From Solirubrobacterales bacterium (GTDB lineage Bacteria > Actinomycetota > Thermoleophilia > Solirubrobacterales > Solirubrobacteraceae), in NCBI GenBank assembly GCA_025963965.1, contig JAOPZS010000079.1:1-36132 (forward strand): a stretch of DNA of 36,132 nucleotides, read 5' to 3'. The position numbers were made by a program, and so were the translations under genes. A model generated the notes under the pieces. It searched no databases, was not told where the DNA came from, and saw nothing but the letters and a program-made list of their open reading frames with translations. Below, piece after piece: positions 25,054 to 32,404 of the stretch. How positions within the stretch are numbered: position 1 is the stretch's first letter; every line of letters begins with the position of its first letter.

Positions 25054-25749
25054 ATGAGCGCTGCGAGCATCGGCTCCGGGAAGGCGGGCGGTTACGCGCG
25101 GTACCTCGAGGGCAAGACGGTCACGCCGCAGCGCGGGGACTACTACTTGCGCCCGGATGGCAGCGTCACGGAGGCGCCTGGCCGCTGGCTTTCGGGTGCG
25201 GAGACGCTGGAGGAGCTTGGAGTTAGCGGGGCCGGACCTTTGGGGGGTCCGGCCTTTGTCGCTGTGATGGAGGGACGCCACCCGCAGACGGGACGGTGGC
25301 TGCGTCGTGCTGGTGCGGACGGGACGCGCGGGGGAGGGATCGACGTGACGTTCAGCGCGCCGAAGCCAGTGTCCGTCGTGTGGGCGCTTTCGGACGGTTG
25401 GCAGCGCGAGCAGCTCGAGGCCGCTCACGAGCGGGCCGTGCAGCGGGCGGTCGAGTACATGCGCGAGAACCTGAGCCTGGTGCGTCGGCGCTATGGCGCC
25501 GGCGTGGTAGAGGAGCCGGCGCGTGATGTCGTGGCGGCTGGGTTCCTGCATACGACGGCGAGGGGCGTGGAGGGTGCGGCGGCGCCAGACCCTCAGCTTC
25601 ACACGCACGTCGTGATCGCGGGGGCGGTGAGGGAGGACGGCCGCTACGGCGGTAGCCTCCCGGCCGATGTTCCGAGCGGCGCGGGAGGTAGGCGCGTTCT
25701 ACCGTTCGGCGCTCGCGGAGGAGCTGAAGGCGGAGGGTTACGCGATTGA
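25054..25749 (+). CDS. MobF relaxase, N-terminal HUH part (frameshifted)
   Basis: The N-terminal relaxase domain of a TrwC/TraA-like protein. It starts MSAASIGSGKAGGYARYLEGKTV, with candidate catalytic Tyr residues near 14-17, then GIDVTFSAPKPVSVVWAL, a His in AAGFLHTTAR and HTH in PDPQLHTHVVIAG, which together form the HUH metal triad. Such relaxases nick oriT and lead the strand to the recipient. The frame loses homology after GRYG at about 25648; the correct continuation (AVASRPMFRAARE) is in the +1 frame from 25649. One extra base in the GGCGG run at 25648 explains this. The last 33 residues are therefore out of frame. ATG 25054; GTG 25051 is possible. Confidence 0.8.
   Translation: MSAASIGSGKAGGYARYLEGKTVTPQRGDYYLRPDGSVTEAPGRWLSGAETLEELGVSGAGPLGGPAFVAVMEGRHPQTGRWLRRAGADGTRGGGIDVTFSAPKPVSVVWALSDGWQREQLEAAHERAVQRAVEYMRENLSLVRRRYGAGVVEEPARDVVAAGFLHTTARGVEGAAAPDPQLHTHVVIAGAVREDGRYGGSLPADVPSGAGGRRVLPFGARGGAEGGGLRD
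25230..25254 (+). terminator. Terminator-like hairpin inside the relaxase reading frame
   Basis: GGCCGGACC (25230-25238) pairs perfectly with GGTCCGGCC (25246-25254), 7-nt loop, followed by TTTGT. It codes for a Gly/Pro-rich loop (SGAGPLGGP) in the relaxase. It may attenuate transcription or be incidental. Confidence 0.35.
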
Positions 25750-27691
25750 GTCCGGGACGGGCCGCGACGGCAAGTACTTCGAGATCGCGCGTGTGCCCAC
25801 GGCGCTTCGTGACGCGTTCTCCGCACGCAGCCGCGAGATCGCGCAGGCAGCGGAGCGGTTTCGCGCCGAGCACGGGCGTGCCCCTGAGCGGGGCGAGCTG
25901 AGGGCGATCGCGCTGGAGAATCGCCGTACCAAGAAGCTCGCGACCCGCGGTGATCTGCAGCGCGCCTGGGCGGCCACCGCCGCAGAACACGGGTTCGGCG
26001 CCGGCCAGGCCGTGAGGCTGATCGGCGCTCCCGAGCCGCCGTCGCCCGCCCGTCGCGTCGCCGATCGGGTCGAGGCGAAGCTGACCGAGCGCGAGGCGGT
26101 GTTCGACGCCGGCCGGTTGCGCGCGGTGGCGCTCGAGCAGAGCGCGGGCGCGTTCTCACCCGAGCAAGCACTGAGGGTGGCGGGCGAGATGGTGCGCGAG
26201 CGCCGTGTCCTGCCGTTGGAGGGCGGCCGGATGACGACGCTCGCGATCCGGGCCCAGGAGCAGCGCATCGAGCGACGCGCGAAGGAGATCGCCCGCCCGG
26301 CGGACCGGGAGGTTGGGCAGGTGGCGAGGGAGCTCGCCGAGGAGCAGGTCGCAGGGCGCGTCGGGTTCGCGCTCTCCGATGAGCAGCGGACGGCGCTCCG
26401 GGCTTTGACGGGCCCGGAGCGCCTGGCGGTCCTGGTCGGCCCCGCCGGGACCGGCAAGGGTGTCGTGATCGACGCCGCCGCCCGCGCCGAGCAGAACAAC
26501 GGCCGCGAAGTCATCGGCATCGCAGTCTCCGGCTCCACCGCCGAGCGGCTCGGCCGTGACAGTCCCGCGCTGGCTGGGAGCACCATGACCCTCGACGCGC
26601 TCGTCTCCCGCGCCGACCGCGGCACCGTCCGCGTCGGCCCCAACACGACGGTGGTCCTCGACGAGGCAGGCATGGTCGACCACCACCGTATGGATGCCGT
26701 CACCGCGCTGATCGACCGGCCCGGCGCGAAGCTGATCGTCATCGGCGACGGACGGCAGCTGCCCGCGATCGGCCCCGGCGGCATGTTCGACCGGCTCGCC
26801 CTCCACGCACCCGCGGCCCCGCTAGCCGACGTGCACCGCACTCTCAACCCGGCCGAGCGCAAAGCCTGGGCAGCACTGCGACGCGGCGAACCCGAGCGAG
26901 CGATGGCCCACTACCGCGCCAACGGACGGCTGCACTTCGCCGACACCCGCGACCAAGCCGGCGAGCGCGCCGTCAAAGACTGGGCACGGCTGCTCGACCA
27001 CCACGATCCCCGTCAGGTCGCGCTGATCGCCGACGCCTCCAACGTCGAGATCGACCGGCTCAACGCCCGCGCCCAACACCTCCGCGCACAACGCGGCGAA
27101 CTCGGCGACCAAGAGCTCACGCTGCCGAACCGCCACTACGGACTGCGGCATGACGACCTCATCAGCTTCACCGCCCAACACCACACACCGGGTGCGCCAC
27201 GCGTCGAGAACGGAGCACGCGGGCAGATCACATCTATCGACCCGCGCCAGAACTCGCTGACCGTCACCCTCGACGGGTCAGAGCGCGAGCTGCATATCGC
27301 CGGCGAGCAGCTCGCCAACGTCCGCCTCGCCTACGCCCAGCACGTCTACCGCCAGCAGGGCGCCACCGTCGATCGCGCGATCATCGTCACCGGCGGCTGG
27401 CAGACCAGCCGCGAGGGCGCCTACGTTCAAGCCAGCCGCGCGCGCAACGGCAGCGACTGGTATCTCGCCCGCGACGAGCTCGGCCACGAAGGCCAAGACG
27501 AGCAACGCGTCGAACGACTCGCCGCCAAGATGCGCACCAGCCGAGTCCACACGCCCAGCCTCGCGCATCGCGAGCTGCCCGACACATACGCGCCTCCCAT
27601 CGCCCCGAACCGCGAACACCTGATTCATGGCCTGGGTCGCATCATCGGCTCTCGCGCCGAGCGCGACCAGGCGGCCGACGTCTCCCGTTGA
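25667..27691 (+). CDS. MobF relaxase, C-terminal helicase part (frameshifted)
   Basis: The 674-residue continuation of the relaxase, beginning MFRAAREVGAFYRSALAEEL and true in-frame from 25649. It contains a RecD/TraI-like superfamily-1 helicase: Walker A GPAGTGKG (residues 258-265 of this frame), Walker B VVLDEAGMVDHH (about 330-341), GDGRQLPAIGPGG, DVHRTLNP and a C-terminal motif VYRQQGATVDRAIIV with ASRARN. This part would unwind DNA during transfer. With the N-terminal piece the full protein would be about 880 residues, near the usual MobF size. If the frameshift is real, the element is probably not mobilised by its own relaxase unless the helicase fragment is reinitiated. Confidence 0.8.
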   Translation: MFRAAREVGAFYRSALAEELKAEGYAIESGTGRDGKYFEIARVPTALRDAFSARSREIAQAAERFRAEHGRAPERGELRAIALENRRTKKLATRGDLQRAWAATAAEHGFGAGQAVRLIGAPEPPSPARRVADRVEAKLTEREAVFDAGRLRAVALEQSAGAFSPEQALRVAGEMVRERRVLPLEGGRMTTLAIRAQEQRIERRAKEIARPADREVGQVARELAEEQVAGRVGFALSDEQRTALRALTGPERLAVLVGPAGTGKGVVIDAAARAEQNNGREVIGIAVSGSTAERLGRDSPALAGSTMTLDALVSRADRGTVRVGPNTTVVLDEAGMVDHHRMDAVTALIDRPGAKLIVIGDGRQLPAIGPGGMFDRLALHAPAAPLADVHRTLNPAERKAWAALRRGEPERAMAHYRANGRLHFADTRDQAGERAVKDWARLLDHHDPRQVALIADASNVEIDRLNARAQHLRAQRGELGDQELTLPNRHYGLRHDDLISFTAQHHTPGAPRVENGARGQITSIDPRQNSLTVTLDGSERELHIAGEQLANVRLAYAQHVYRQQGATVDRAIIVTGGWQTSREGAYVQASRARNGSDWYLARDELGHEGQDEQRVERLAAKMRTSRVHTPSLAHRELPDTYAPPIAPNREHLIHGLGRIIGSRAERDQAADVSR

Positions 27692-27763
27692 CGGCACACC
27701 GAAGGCGAGTCAGATCGAAGTCCTCGGGGTCAGTCCACATGTGCAGTGCTATCGACACGCTCC

Positions 27764-27778
27764 TAATGCCCGCTGGTG
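27764..27778 (+). promoter_or_regulatory. Leaderless-type promoter of xis-int
   Basis: TAATGC (27764-27769), 6 nt, then GTG 27776; GTGCAG at 27741-27746 is a possible -35 with a 17-nt spacer. Confidence 0.4.
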
Positions 27779-28066
27779 AGCCCGCTGCTGACTCTCCCGG
27801 AGGTATGCGCCCGCGTTCGGCTCTCGCCGTGGGCTGTCCGGCGCGCGATCGGCCGCGGCGAGCTGTTCGCGTACAAGCTCGCCGGTCGGCTCCGCATCCC
27901 CGAGGAGGCGCTGGAGGACTGGCTTCTCGCCGGCATCATCGAGCCGGCGGACCCCGGGCCAATGCAGCCGGTCCGGCGCAGAGAACCATCGCAGCAGCTC
28001 GCTAGCTTCCGCGCACGTCTCAGGAAGGAGTCCGACGTTGAGCGTGCACAGGGTCCAACGCTCTGA
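27776..28066 (+). CDS. Excisionase-like DNA-binding protein
   Basis: A 96-residue protein with the helix-turn-helix_17/MerR-like pattern of excisionases near its start: LLTLPEVCARVRLSPWAVRRAIGRGELFAYKLAGRLRIPEEALEDWL. The rest is a basic tail. It overlaps the integrase start by 29 bp, the typical xis-int arrangement, and would bind near att to steer excision. The GTG start has a TAATGC element 6 nt upstream and no ribosome binding site. Confidence 0.8.
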   Translation: MSPLLTLPEVCARVRLSPWAVRRAIGRGELFAYKLAGRLRIPEEALEDWLLAGIIEPADPGPMQPVRRREPSQQLASFRARLRKESDVERAQGPTL

Positions 28067-29099
28067 CGGCAAGGTGGCGTACAAAGTCCGCTGGCGCGAG
28101 GGATCGGCCAACCGATCGCGGCAGTTCGACCGGCTGGGAGACGCCCGGGAGTTCGAGGCGAGAGTCCGCCGCGAGCGCCAGACCGGCGACCTCGCGACCC
28201 TCACGGCCGGCAACCGCCGCCTCGCCGACTACGCGGAGAAGTGGTGGACCGACTACGCCGAGCCGAACCTCATGCCGCGGACGCTCGAGGTCTACGCGAC
28301 TCAGCTCGACCTGCGGATCATCCCGCACCTCGGCGGCCACCGACTGCGGGAAATCACGCCGGCGGTCGTCCAGGAGCTGCTGGCGCGCCTCGGTCGCGAA
28401 GGCGTGGGCGACCCTTCGATCGTCAAGACCGCGACCGTGTTGCAGTCGATCCTCAACCGCGCCGTGATCGACGGTCTGATCGCTCGCAACCCCGTCGCCG
28501 TCGTTCGCAAGCCCCCGCAACGGCGCAAACGCGAGCCGATCATGGTGCCGCCCGCGGTCGTGGAGGCGATCCGCGCCGGCGTCGGCCAGCGTGACGCGAC
28601 GCTCGTCTCGGTCCTCGCCTACGCGGGCCTCAGGCCGGAGTCCGAGGCGATCACGCTCACCTGGGTGCAGGTCGGCCGACGGACGCTCGCGATCAACGCA
28701 ACCAAGACCGGCAGGCGGCGGCACGTGCGGCTGCTCGCACCGCTCGCCTCGGATCTCGCGGCCTGGCGCGAGACCTGTGGGGAACATTCTGGGAACGGGC
28801 TGGTGTTCCCCGCCTCCGGTGGCGCTTGGACCCGCAGCGACTGGCGCAACTGGGTCCGCCGCGTCTGGCGCCCGGCCGCCAGGCACGCCGGCCTGGACCC
28901 GAGCGCGCAGCCGCGCGACCTCCGCGGGAGCTTCGCCAGCTTGCTGATCTACGAGGGACGCAACGTGATCGAGGTCGCCGACCAGCTCGGACACTCCCCG
29001 CAGACCTGCCTGCAGCACTACACGGGCCTATTCGCCGAGGCGCACCCCGACGAGCGCGTCGGCGCCGAGCTGGCGATCGCCCGCGCCCGTGCTGCGTGA
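28038..29099 (+). CDS. int: Tyrosine-family site-specific integrase
   Basis: A 353-residue phage-type tyrosine recombinase. An N-terminal arm-binding segment (about 1-55; KVAYKVRWREGSANRSRQFD) is followed by a SAM-like core-binding domain (about 60-155; LADYAEKWWTDYAEPNLMPRT). The catalytic domain (about 165-340) shows Arg199 (AGLRPES), Lys223 (TKTGRR), Asp294-Leu-Arg296 (RDLRGS), His319 (LGHS) and nucleophile Tyr328 (HYTG). It should integrate at the 3' half of tRNA-Thr(GGT). TTG at 28038 is chosen because AGGAAGGAG (28022-28030) lies 7 nt upstream; GTG at 28044 is possible. An inverted pair of the arm-site octamer lies within the gene at 28779-28811. Confidence 0.92.
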   Translation: MSVHRVQRSDGKVAYKVRWREGSANRSRQFDRLGDAREFEARVRRERQTGDLATLTAGNRRLADYAEKWWTDYAEPNLMPRTLEVYATQLDLRIIPHLGGHRLREITPAVVQELLARLGREGVGDPSIVKTATVLQSILNRAVIDGLIARNPVAVVRKPPQRRKREPIMVPPAVVEAIRAGVGQRDATLVSVLAYAGLRPESEAITLTWVQVGRRTLAINATKTGRRRHVRLLAPLASDLAAWRETCGEHSGNGLVFPASGGAWTRSDWRNWVRRVWRPAARHAGLDPSAQPRDLRGSFASLLIYEGRNVIEVADQLGHSPQTCLQHYTGLFAEAHPDERVGAELAIARARAA

Positions 29100-29108
29100 A
29101 GGCAGGGC

Positions 29109-30686
29109 TCAGGCGGCCGATGCCGTCGGCAGCGTCCAGCGAGCGGCGTACGCGTCACGGAAATCGGGGTCCGAGCACAGGCACCTGGCCTGGCGGCCGC
29201 GCTCTCGCGGCCAGATCTGCTCCCCTCCGCCGCGCAGCACGTTGTAGCGCGCCTGGGCAGCGGCGGGACGCAGCTCGCGCAACGCCGGCACACGGTCCAC
29301 GAACAGCCACGTCGCGAGCAGGACGCCGGCGAGCGCCGATTGGTGCGCGAGCGGCACCGAGACCTCCGGGTCACGGGCGCCGACGTGCTCGATCAGCATC
29401 CCCGCGCACACGACGTCGCGGTAGAGCGCGCGGATCCCCACACCCTTGAAAGCCGCAAACGGCTCCCCAGGCAGGCCGCGGTGTGCGACCAGGTCGTCAA
29501 GCAGCGAGCGCTCGGCCCAGGCGCCGGCGTCGGACGGTACGTCGAGCCGCAGCGAGCCTTTGATCTGGTCCGCGGGCAGCGGCGCGCCGACCGGCACGCC
29601 GAGCATCGCGTAGATCCCGACACGCAGCTCGTGCTCGCCGAGCGCATCGGCGATCAGCTTCGTTTCGTTCGGACGGGCGTGGCGAGGCCAGGCCAGGCAC
29701 GCCAGGCACGGGTCCTCGCCGAAGCGCTGGTGTCGCGAGACGCCTACGTCCACCGGCTGTGTCCAGGCGTTGAACAGCTCGCGCGGGAGCCCTGCCTGCA
29801 GCTCGATCCTGCCCTGCTTGGAGTCCAGCGCGCTCAGCACGGTCTCGCGGCCGGGAGCGGTGTGCTCGTCCTCGCCCCAGCGCGTGGGCACCGGCACCAC
29901 CTCGAGCTCGTGGTCCTCGAATGCGCGCGCGATCAGCGCCGGCTTCGCGGCACCGACGTCCGCAGCGAGCGCGAGCAGGTAACGCTGCAGGTTGCCCTCG
30001 TCGAGTGGGTCGTGGTCGACCGCGACGAGCGTGCCGCGCACTGGGAGCTGCGCGAGCACCGCCGCCGCCGACTGTCCGACCGCGCCGCAACCGGCGAGGT
30101 GGACGACGCCGAGCTCGACCTGCGCTGGCGTCTCCGGCGTCTCCGCGGGCGGACCGAGCGTGACGAGGTTCAGCGCGAACGGCTCCGCCGCCGTGCGCGG
30201 GTGCGCGACGTGCGGCGCGAACAGCGAGCGGAACAGAGCGCCAATCCCGAGCGCCGCGGCCGCCATCGCCGCCGGCGGCTCGGCCGGCCCGGCGCTCGGC
30301 TCGCCGTGGTCGACCCGGACGTTCCAGGCGTCGGCAGCGACCGTCACGCGGTCGGCCGTGGGCTCGCCGCCGCACCAGGTCAGCGTCAATGTCCTGCCGG
30401 TCGCGGCGCCGAGCTCGCAGCCGGCGTTGATCGCTCGGGCGAGCTCGGCCGCCGCGGTGGCGAGCTCAGGCGGCGCCGCGATCGACAGGCGCGGGTAGAG
30501 GCGCGCGCCCAGGTTGACGGCGAACAGGAAGCTGGCGCGGTGGCCGCGGTCGGCAGCCTCGCGATCGTCGATCTCGAGCGTCAGCGTCGTTTCGCGCAGC
30601 ACCTCGGCCAGCGCGGATTCGGCGATGCCGCCGAGGAGGGGGCCGGCGGCGTTGTGCACCCGGCTGAGGAAGGGAGGAAGGCTCAT
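29109..30686 (-). CDS. ThiF/E1-like ubiquitin-activating enzyme
   Basis: A 525-residue protein, last gene of the Ubl operon. The N-terminal ~190 residues are an undescribed domain. A Rossmann-type adenylation domain follows: VVHLAGCGAVGQ with GCGAVG (199-204), VDHDPLDEGNLQRYLL with Asp224/226 and Arg235, and Lys248 in VGAAKPAL, the E1/ThiF/MoeB ATP-binding set. CLAC (327, 330) and CLC (502, 504) could form a zinc site; Cys427 (DVVCAGM) is a candidate transfer cysteine. It should adenylate the C-terminal Gly of the Ubl protein. ATG 30686 overlaps the JAB stop (ATGA) with GGAG just upstream. Confidence 0.85.
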   Translation of the reverse strand: MSLPPFLSRVHNAAGPLLGGIAESALAEVLRETTLTLEIDDREAADRGHRASFLFAVNLGARLYPRLSIAAPPELATAAAELARAINAGCELGAATGRTLTLTWCGGEPTADRVTVAADAWNVRVDHGEPSAGPAEPPAAMAAAALGIGALFRSLFAPHVAHPRTAAEPFALNLVTLGPPAETPETPAQVELGVVHLAGCGAVGQSAAAVLAQLPVRGTLVAVDHDPLDEGNLQRYLLALAADVGAAKPALIARAFEDHELEVVPVPTRWGEDEHTAPGRETVLSALDSKQGRIELQAGLPRELFNAWTQPVDVGVSRHQRFGEDPCLACLAWPRHARPNETKLIADALGEHELRVGIYAMLGVPVGAPLPADQIKGSLRLDVPSDAGAWAERSLLDDLVAHRGLPGEPFAAFKGVGIRALYRDVVCAGMLIEHVGARDPEVSVPLAHQSALAGVLLATWLFVDRVPALRELRPAAAQARYNVLRGGGEQIWPRERGRQARCLCSDPDFRDAYAARWTLPTASAA

Positions 30687-31168
30687 GTCAGCTCCAGTCG
30701 TGTCGTGGGGGGAATCGGGCACCAGGTTCCGTCGGCGCCGAGGCGGTGCACCGACCAGCGCGCCGGCGCGAGCGGGCCGGCGGCGAAGTTCGGGACGACG
30801 ATGCTGAGGGCGCCCGGTAGCCGCAGCAGCGCCAGGGCGTCGTCGGCGCCCGAGTGATACGCGCGGTCGGGATGGGCGTGGATCTGGCCCGCGAGCAGCT
30901 CGCCATGCTCATAGCAGTCGCGGTTAAGCTCGAACAGTGCGTCGCCCTCGATCGTCACGAGCAGGCCCTTCGGGGTCGCGTGACAGGTCTGGCGCGGGAC
31001 CAGCGCGCGGCGGAAGCGAACGACGCCGGGGTCCTCGACCGCGGCGGTCAGCGCGATGAACATCTCGGCGCCGCGACGCCCTCGGTCGCGCAGCGCGCCG
31101 AGACACTGTTCCGCGAGGACGCGTTCGAGCAGGAAGCGCCCGGGGGCGAGCAGCGGCGACGGACTCAC
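30683..31168 (-). CDS. JAB/JAMM-domain isopeptidase (Prok-JAB)
   Basis: A 161-residue single-domain protein with the JAMM metalloprotease pattern: Glu35 (RGAEMFIAL) and HAHPDRAYHSGADD with His97, His99, Ser106 and Asp109. The short His-to-Ser spacing matches bacterial JAB proteins of Ubl operons. Family members process the C-terminus of ubiquitin-like proteins or remove them from targets. Here it should trim the NVARA tail from the Ubl to expose glycine, and possibly reverse conjugation. GTG 31168 overlaps the previous gene by 4 bp, and its TGA overlaps the E1 start. Confidence 0.87.
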   Translation of the reverse strand: MSPSPLLAPGRFLLERVLAEQCLGALRDRGRRGAEMFIALTAAVEDPGVVRFRRALVPRQTCHATPKGLLVTIEGDALFELNRDCYEHGELLAGQIHAHPDRAYHSGADDALALLRLPGALSIVVPNFAAGPLAPARWSVHRLGADGTWCPIPPTTRLELT

Positions 31169-31863
31169 GCTGCGAGGTTCGCCCGGGCGCCGGACTCGAC
31201 CTCGCCGGAACCGCCTGCGGACGGTTGCGCCTGGTCGGCGACGGCCACGGACAGCGCTTGCGGCTCGGCGCGCGTGAACTGGGCGGCGGTCATGAGCGCG
31301 ACTCCGCCCGGGACGGGAACCCGCTGTACCGTGAAGTTCAGGCCTACGACCGTCCGCGTCGTCGCCCGCCAGAGCAGAGCGCAGAGCTGCGCGAGCGTGC
31401 CCAGGCCGCCCCCGCGGTACAGCAGCCAGTCATCCCCGGAATGTTCGGGATGCGAGTGATACTCGCGGCTCCCGCGCTTGCAGAGGAAGACCTTGCCCGT
31501 GTCGGGGTGGGGCATGACCAGCACCTGCTCCGCCACGCCGCCGGGGTGAACGCGCTCGTAATCGATGCCGGCGATCCACGGCTGATCGAGGCAGCGACGC
31601 GTGACCGGATCGATCAGCTGCACCGACGGCGCCCACACGTCGTAGTTCTCGAACCCCACGCGAATCGCCAGCGGCATCGCCGGCACGCTGCCCTCCGGAC
31701 CGATCGGCAGGGCGCACATGAAGCCCACCTCCACGTGCAGCTCGCCGCGCTCCAGCATCACCCAGCCCCGCTTGCGATAGCACTCGGCGTTCGCATCCCA
31801 GTCGGCGAGCTGGCGGGCGAGCTTCGCGCGGGACACGGCCGGGTCGACGAGCGTCTCAGCCAT
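31165..31863 (-). CDS. CEHH-type predicted metal-binding protein of the Ubl operon
   Basis: A 232-residue protein. The central part (about 70-175) contains YDVWAPSVQLIDP, DYERVHPGG, QVLVMPHPDTGKVFLCKRG with Cys128, then REYHSHPEH with Glu134, His136 and His138, and DWLLYRGGGLGTLAQLC. This C-E-H-H pattern matches a predicted metal-binding family (Metal_CEHH) that comparative genomics placed in bacterial ubiquitin-like operons. It takes the place where other systems have an E2, but it has no recognisable E2 fold motif, so its role (ligase, adaptor or modifier) is open. The start at 31863 follows GAGG within the Ubl stop region; the C-terminus is low-complexity. Confidence 0.78.
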   Translation of the reverse strand: MAETLVDPAVSRAKLARQLADWDANAECYRKRGWVMLERGELHVEVGFMCALPIGPEGSVPAMPLAIRVGFENYDVWAPSVQLIDPVTRRCLDQPWIAGIDYERVHPGGVAEQVLVMPHPDTGKVFLCKRGSREYHSHPEHSGDDWLLYRGGGLGTLAQLCALLWRATTRTVVGLNFTVQRVPVPGGVALMTAAQFTRAEPQALSVAVADQAQPSAGGSGEVESGARANLAA

Positions 31864-31873
31864 CGGACCGGCC

Positions 31874-32152
31874 TCAGGCGCGGGCGACGTTTCCGCCGCC
31901 GCCCGCGTCCTGGTCGAGGAACAGGGTCTGGCCGTCGTGGATGCCGGCGGCCGCGATCGTCTGCTCGAGCACGATCGGCTGCCCGCCCTGCTCGCCGCGC
32001 AGCTCCCATTCGGCGAGGTCCGGATGATGGATGCCTGCCTCCTTCAGCGCCTCTTTGACGAGGGCCTTGACCTCCCGGTGCTCGCCGACCGTGACCGGCT
32101 GCGGCGCGCCTGCCACCACTACGGTGACGTTGATCTTCTCCTTCGCTGCCAT
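31874..32152 (-). CDS. Ubiquitin-like beta-grasp protein with masked GGGG (DUF2604-like)
   Basis: A 92-residue protein, first gene of the operon. INVTVVVAGAPQPVTVGEHREVKALVKEALKEAG gives the beta-hairpin and helix of a ubiquitin fold; ELRGEQGGQPIVLEQTIAAAGIHDGQTLFLDQ gives the later strands. It ends in four Gly (84-87) followed by NVARA. This matches DUF2604-type bacterial Ubl proteins. The five-residue tail implies a precursor that the JAB peptidase must cut before the E1 can activate the glycine end. AAGGGGGT lies 11 nt before ATG 32152. Ten bp separate it from the CEHH gene. Confidence 0.87.
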   Translation of the reverse strand: MAAKEKINVTVVVAGAPQPVTVGEHREVKALVKEALKEAGIHHPDLAEWELRGEQGGQPIVLEQTIAAAGIHDGQTLFLDQDAGGGGNVARA

Positions 32153-32227
32153 TGGGCGAAATACCCCCTTGCTCGAGTTGTGAGAGCCGCGAAATCCCGC
32201 GACCCCTGATGTGTTGCAGATCGTTCG

Positions 32228-32272
32228 AGTATAGCTGTCATCCAACCGTTTCCGCAGTTTTCTGCCGGAAAC
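32228..32272 (-). promoter_or_regulatory. Promoter and stem-loop operator of the Ubl operon
   Basis: Minus-strand TATACT (32233-32228) is a near-perfect -10 about 75 bp before the Ubl start. The inverted repeat GTTTCCGCAG (32248-32257) / CTGCCGGAAAC (32262-32272), with one unpaired G, covers the -35 zone, where a regulator could block the polymerase. No clear -35 hexamer is visible. Confidence 0.5.
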
Positions 32273-32366
32273 TCCGATTTGATTGCCGATTAGCAGGTTT
32301 GTGCTCTCGATTTTTGCTCGGGCCCGCCTGGTTGGGCGTCCGAGCCCTGCCGGGTAGAGGTCTCGC

Positions 32367-32404
32367 TTGTCCTTGTGCGCGTTTTCCGCAATACTCGCGC
32401 TGTG
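32367..32404 (+). promoter_or_regulatory. Promoter of the RloA-like ATPase gene
   Basis: TTGTCC (32367-32372), 18 nt, AATACT (32391-32396), then GTG at 32402 after 5 nt: a leaderless arrangement. Confidence 0.4.

Noticed and set aside
27692..27775. Extra small gene between relaxase and xis
   Set aside because: The 84-bp gap has no ribosome binding site or coding pattern, only the likely xis promoter.
29340..30857. 505-codon open frame opposite the E1 gene
   Set aside because: It is a high-GC shadow: Arg/Glu/His-rich with no motif, while the minus strand carries clear ThiF and JAB signatures.
29109..32152. A hidden E2 enzyme in the Ubl operon
   Set aside because: I looked for an E2-like Cys/HPN-type pattern in the CEHH protein and in the E1 N-terminal domain and found none.
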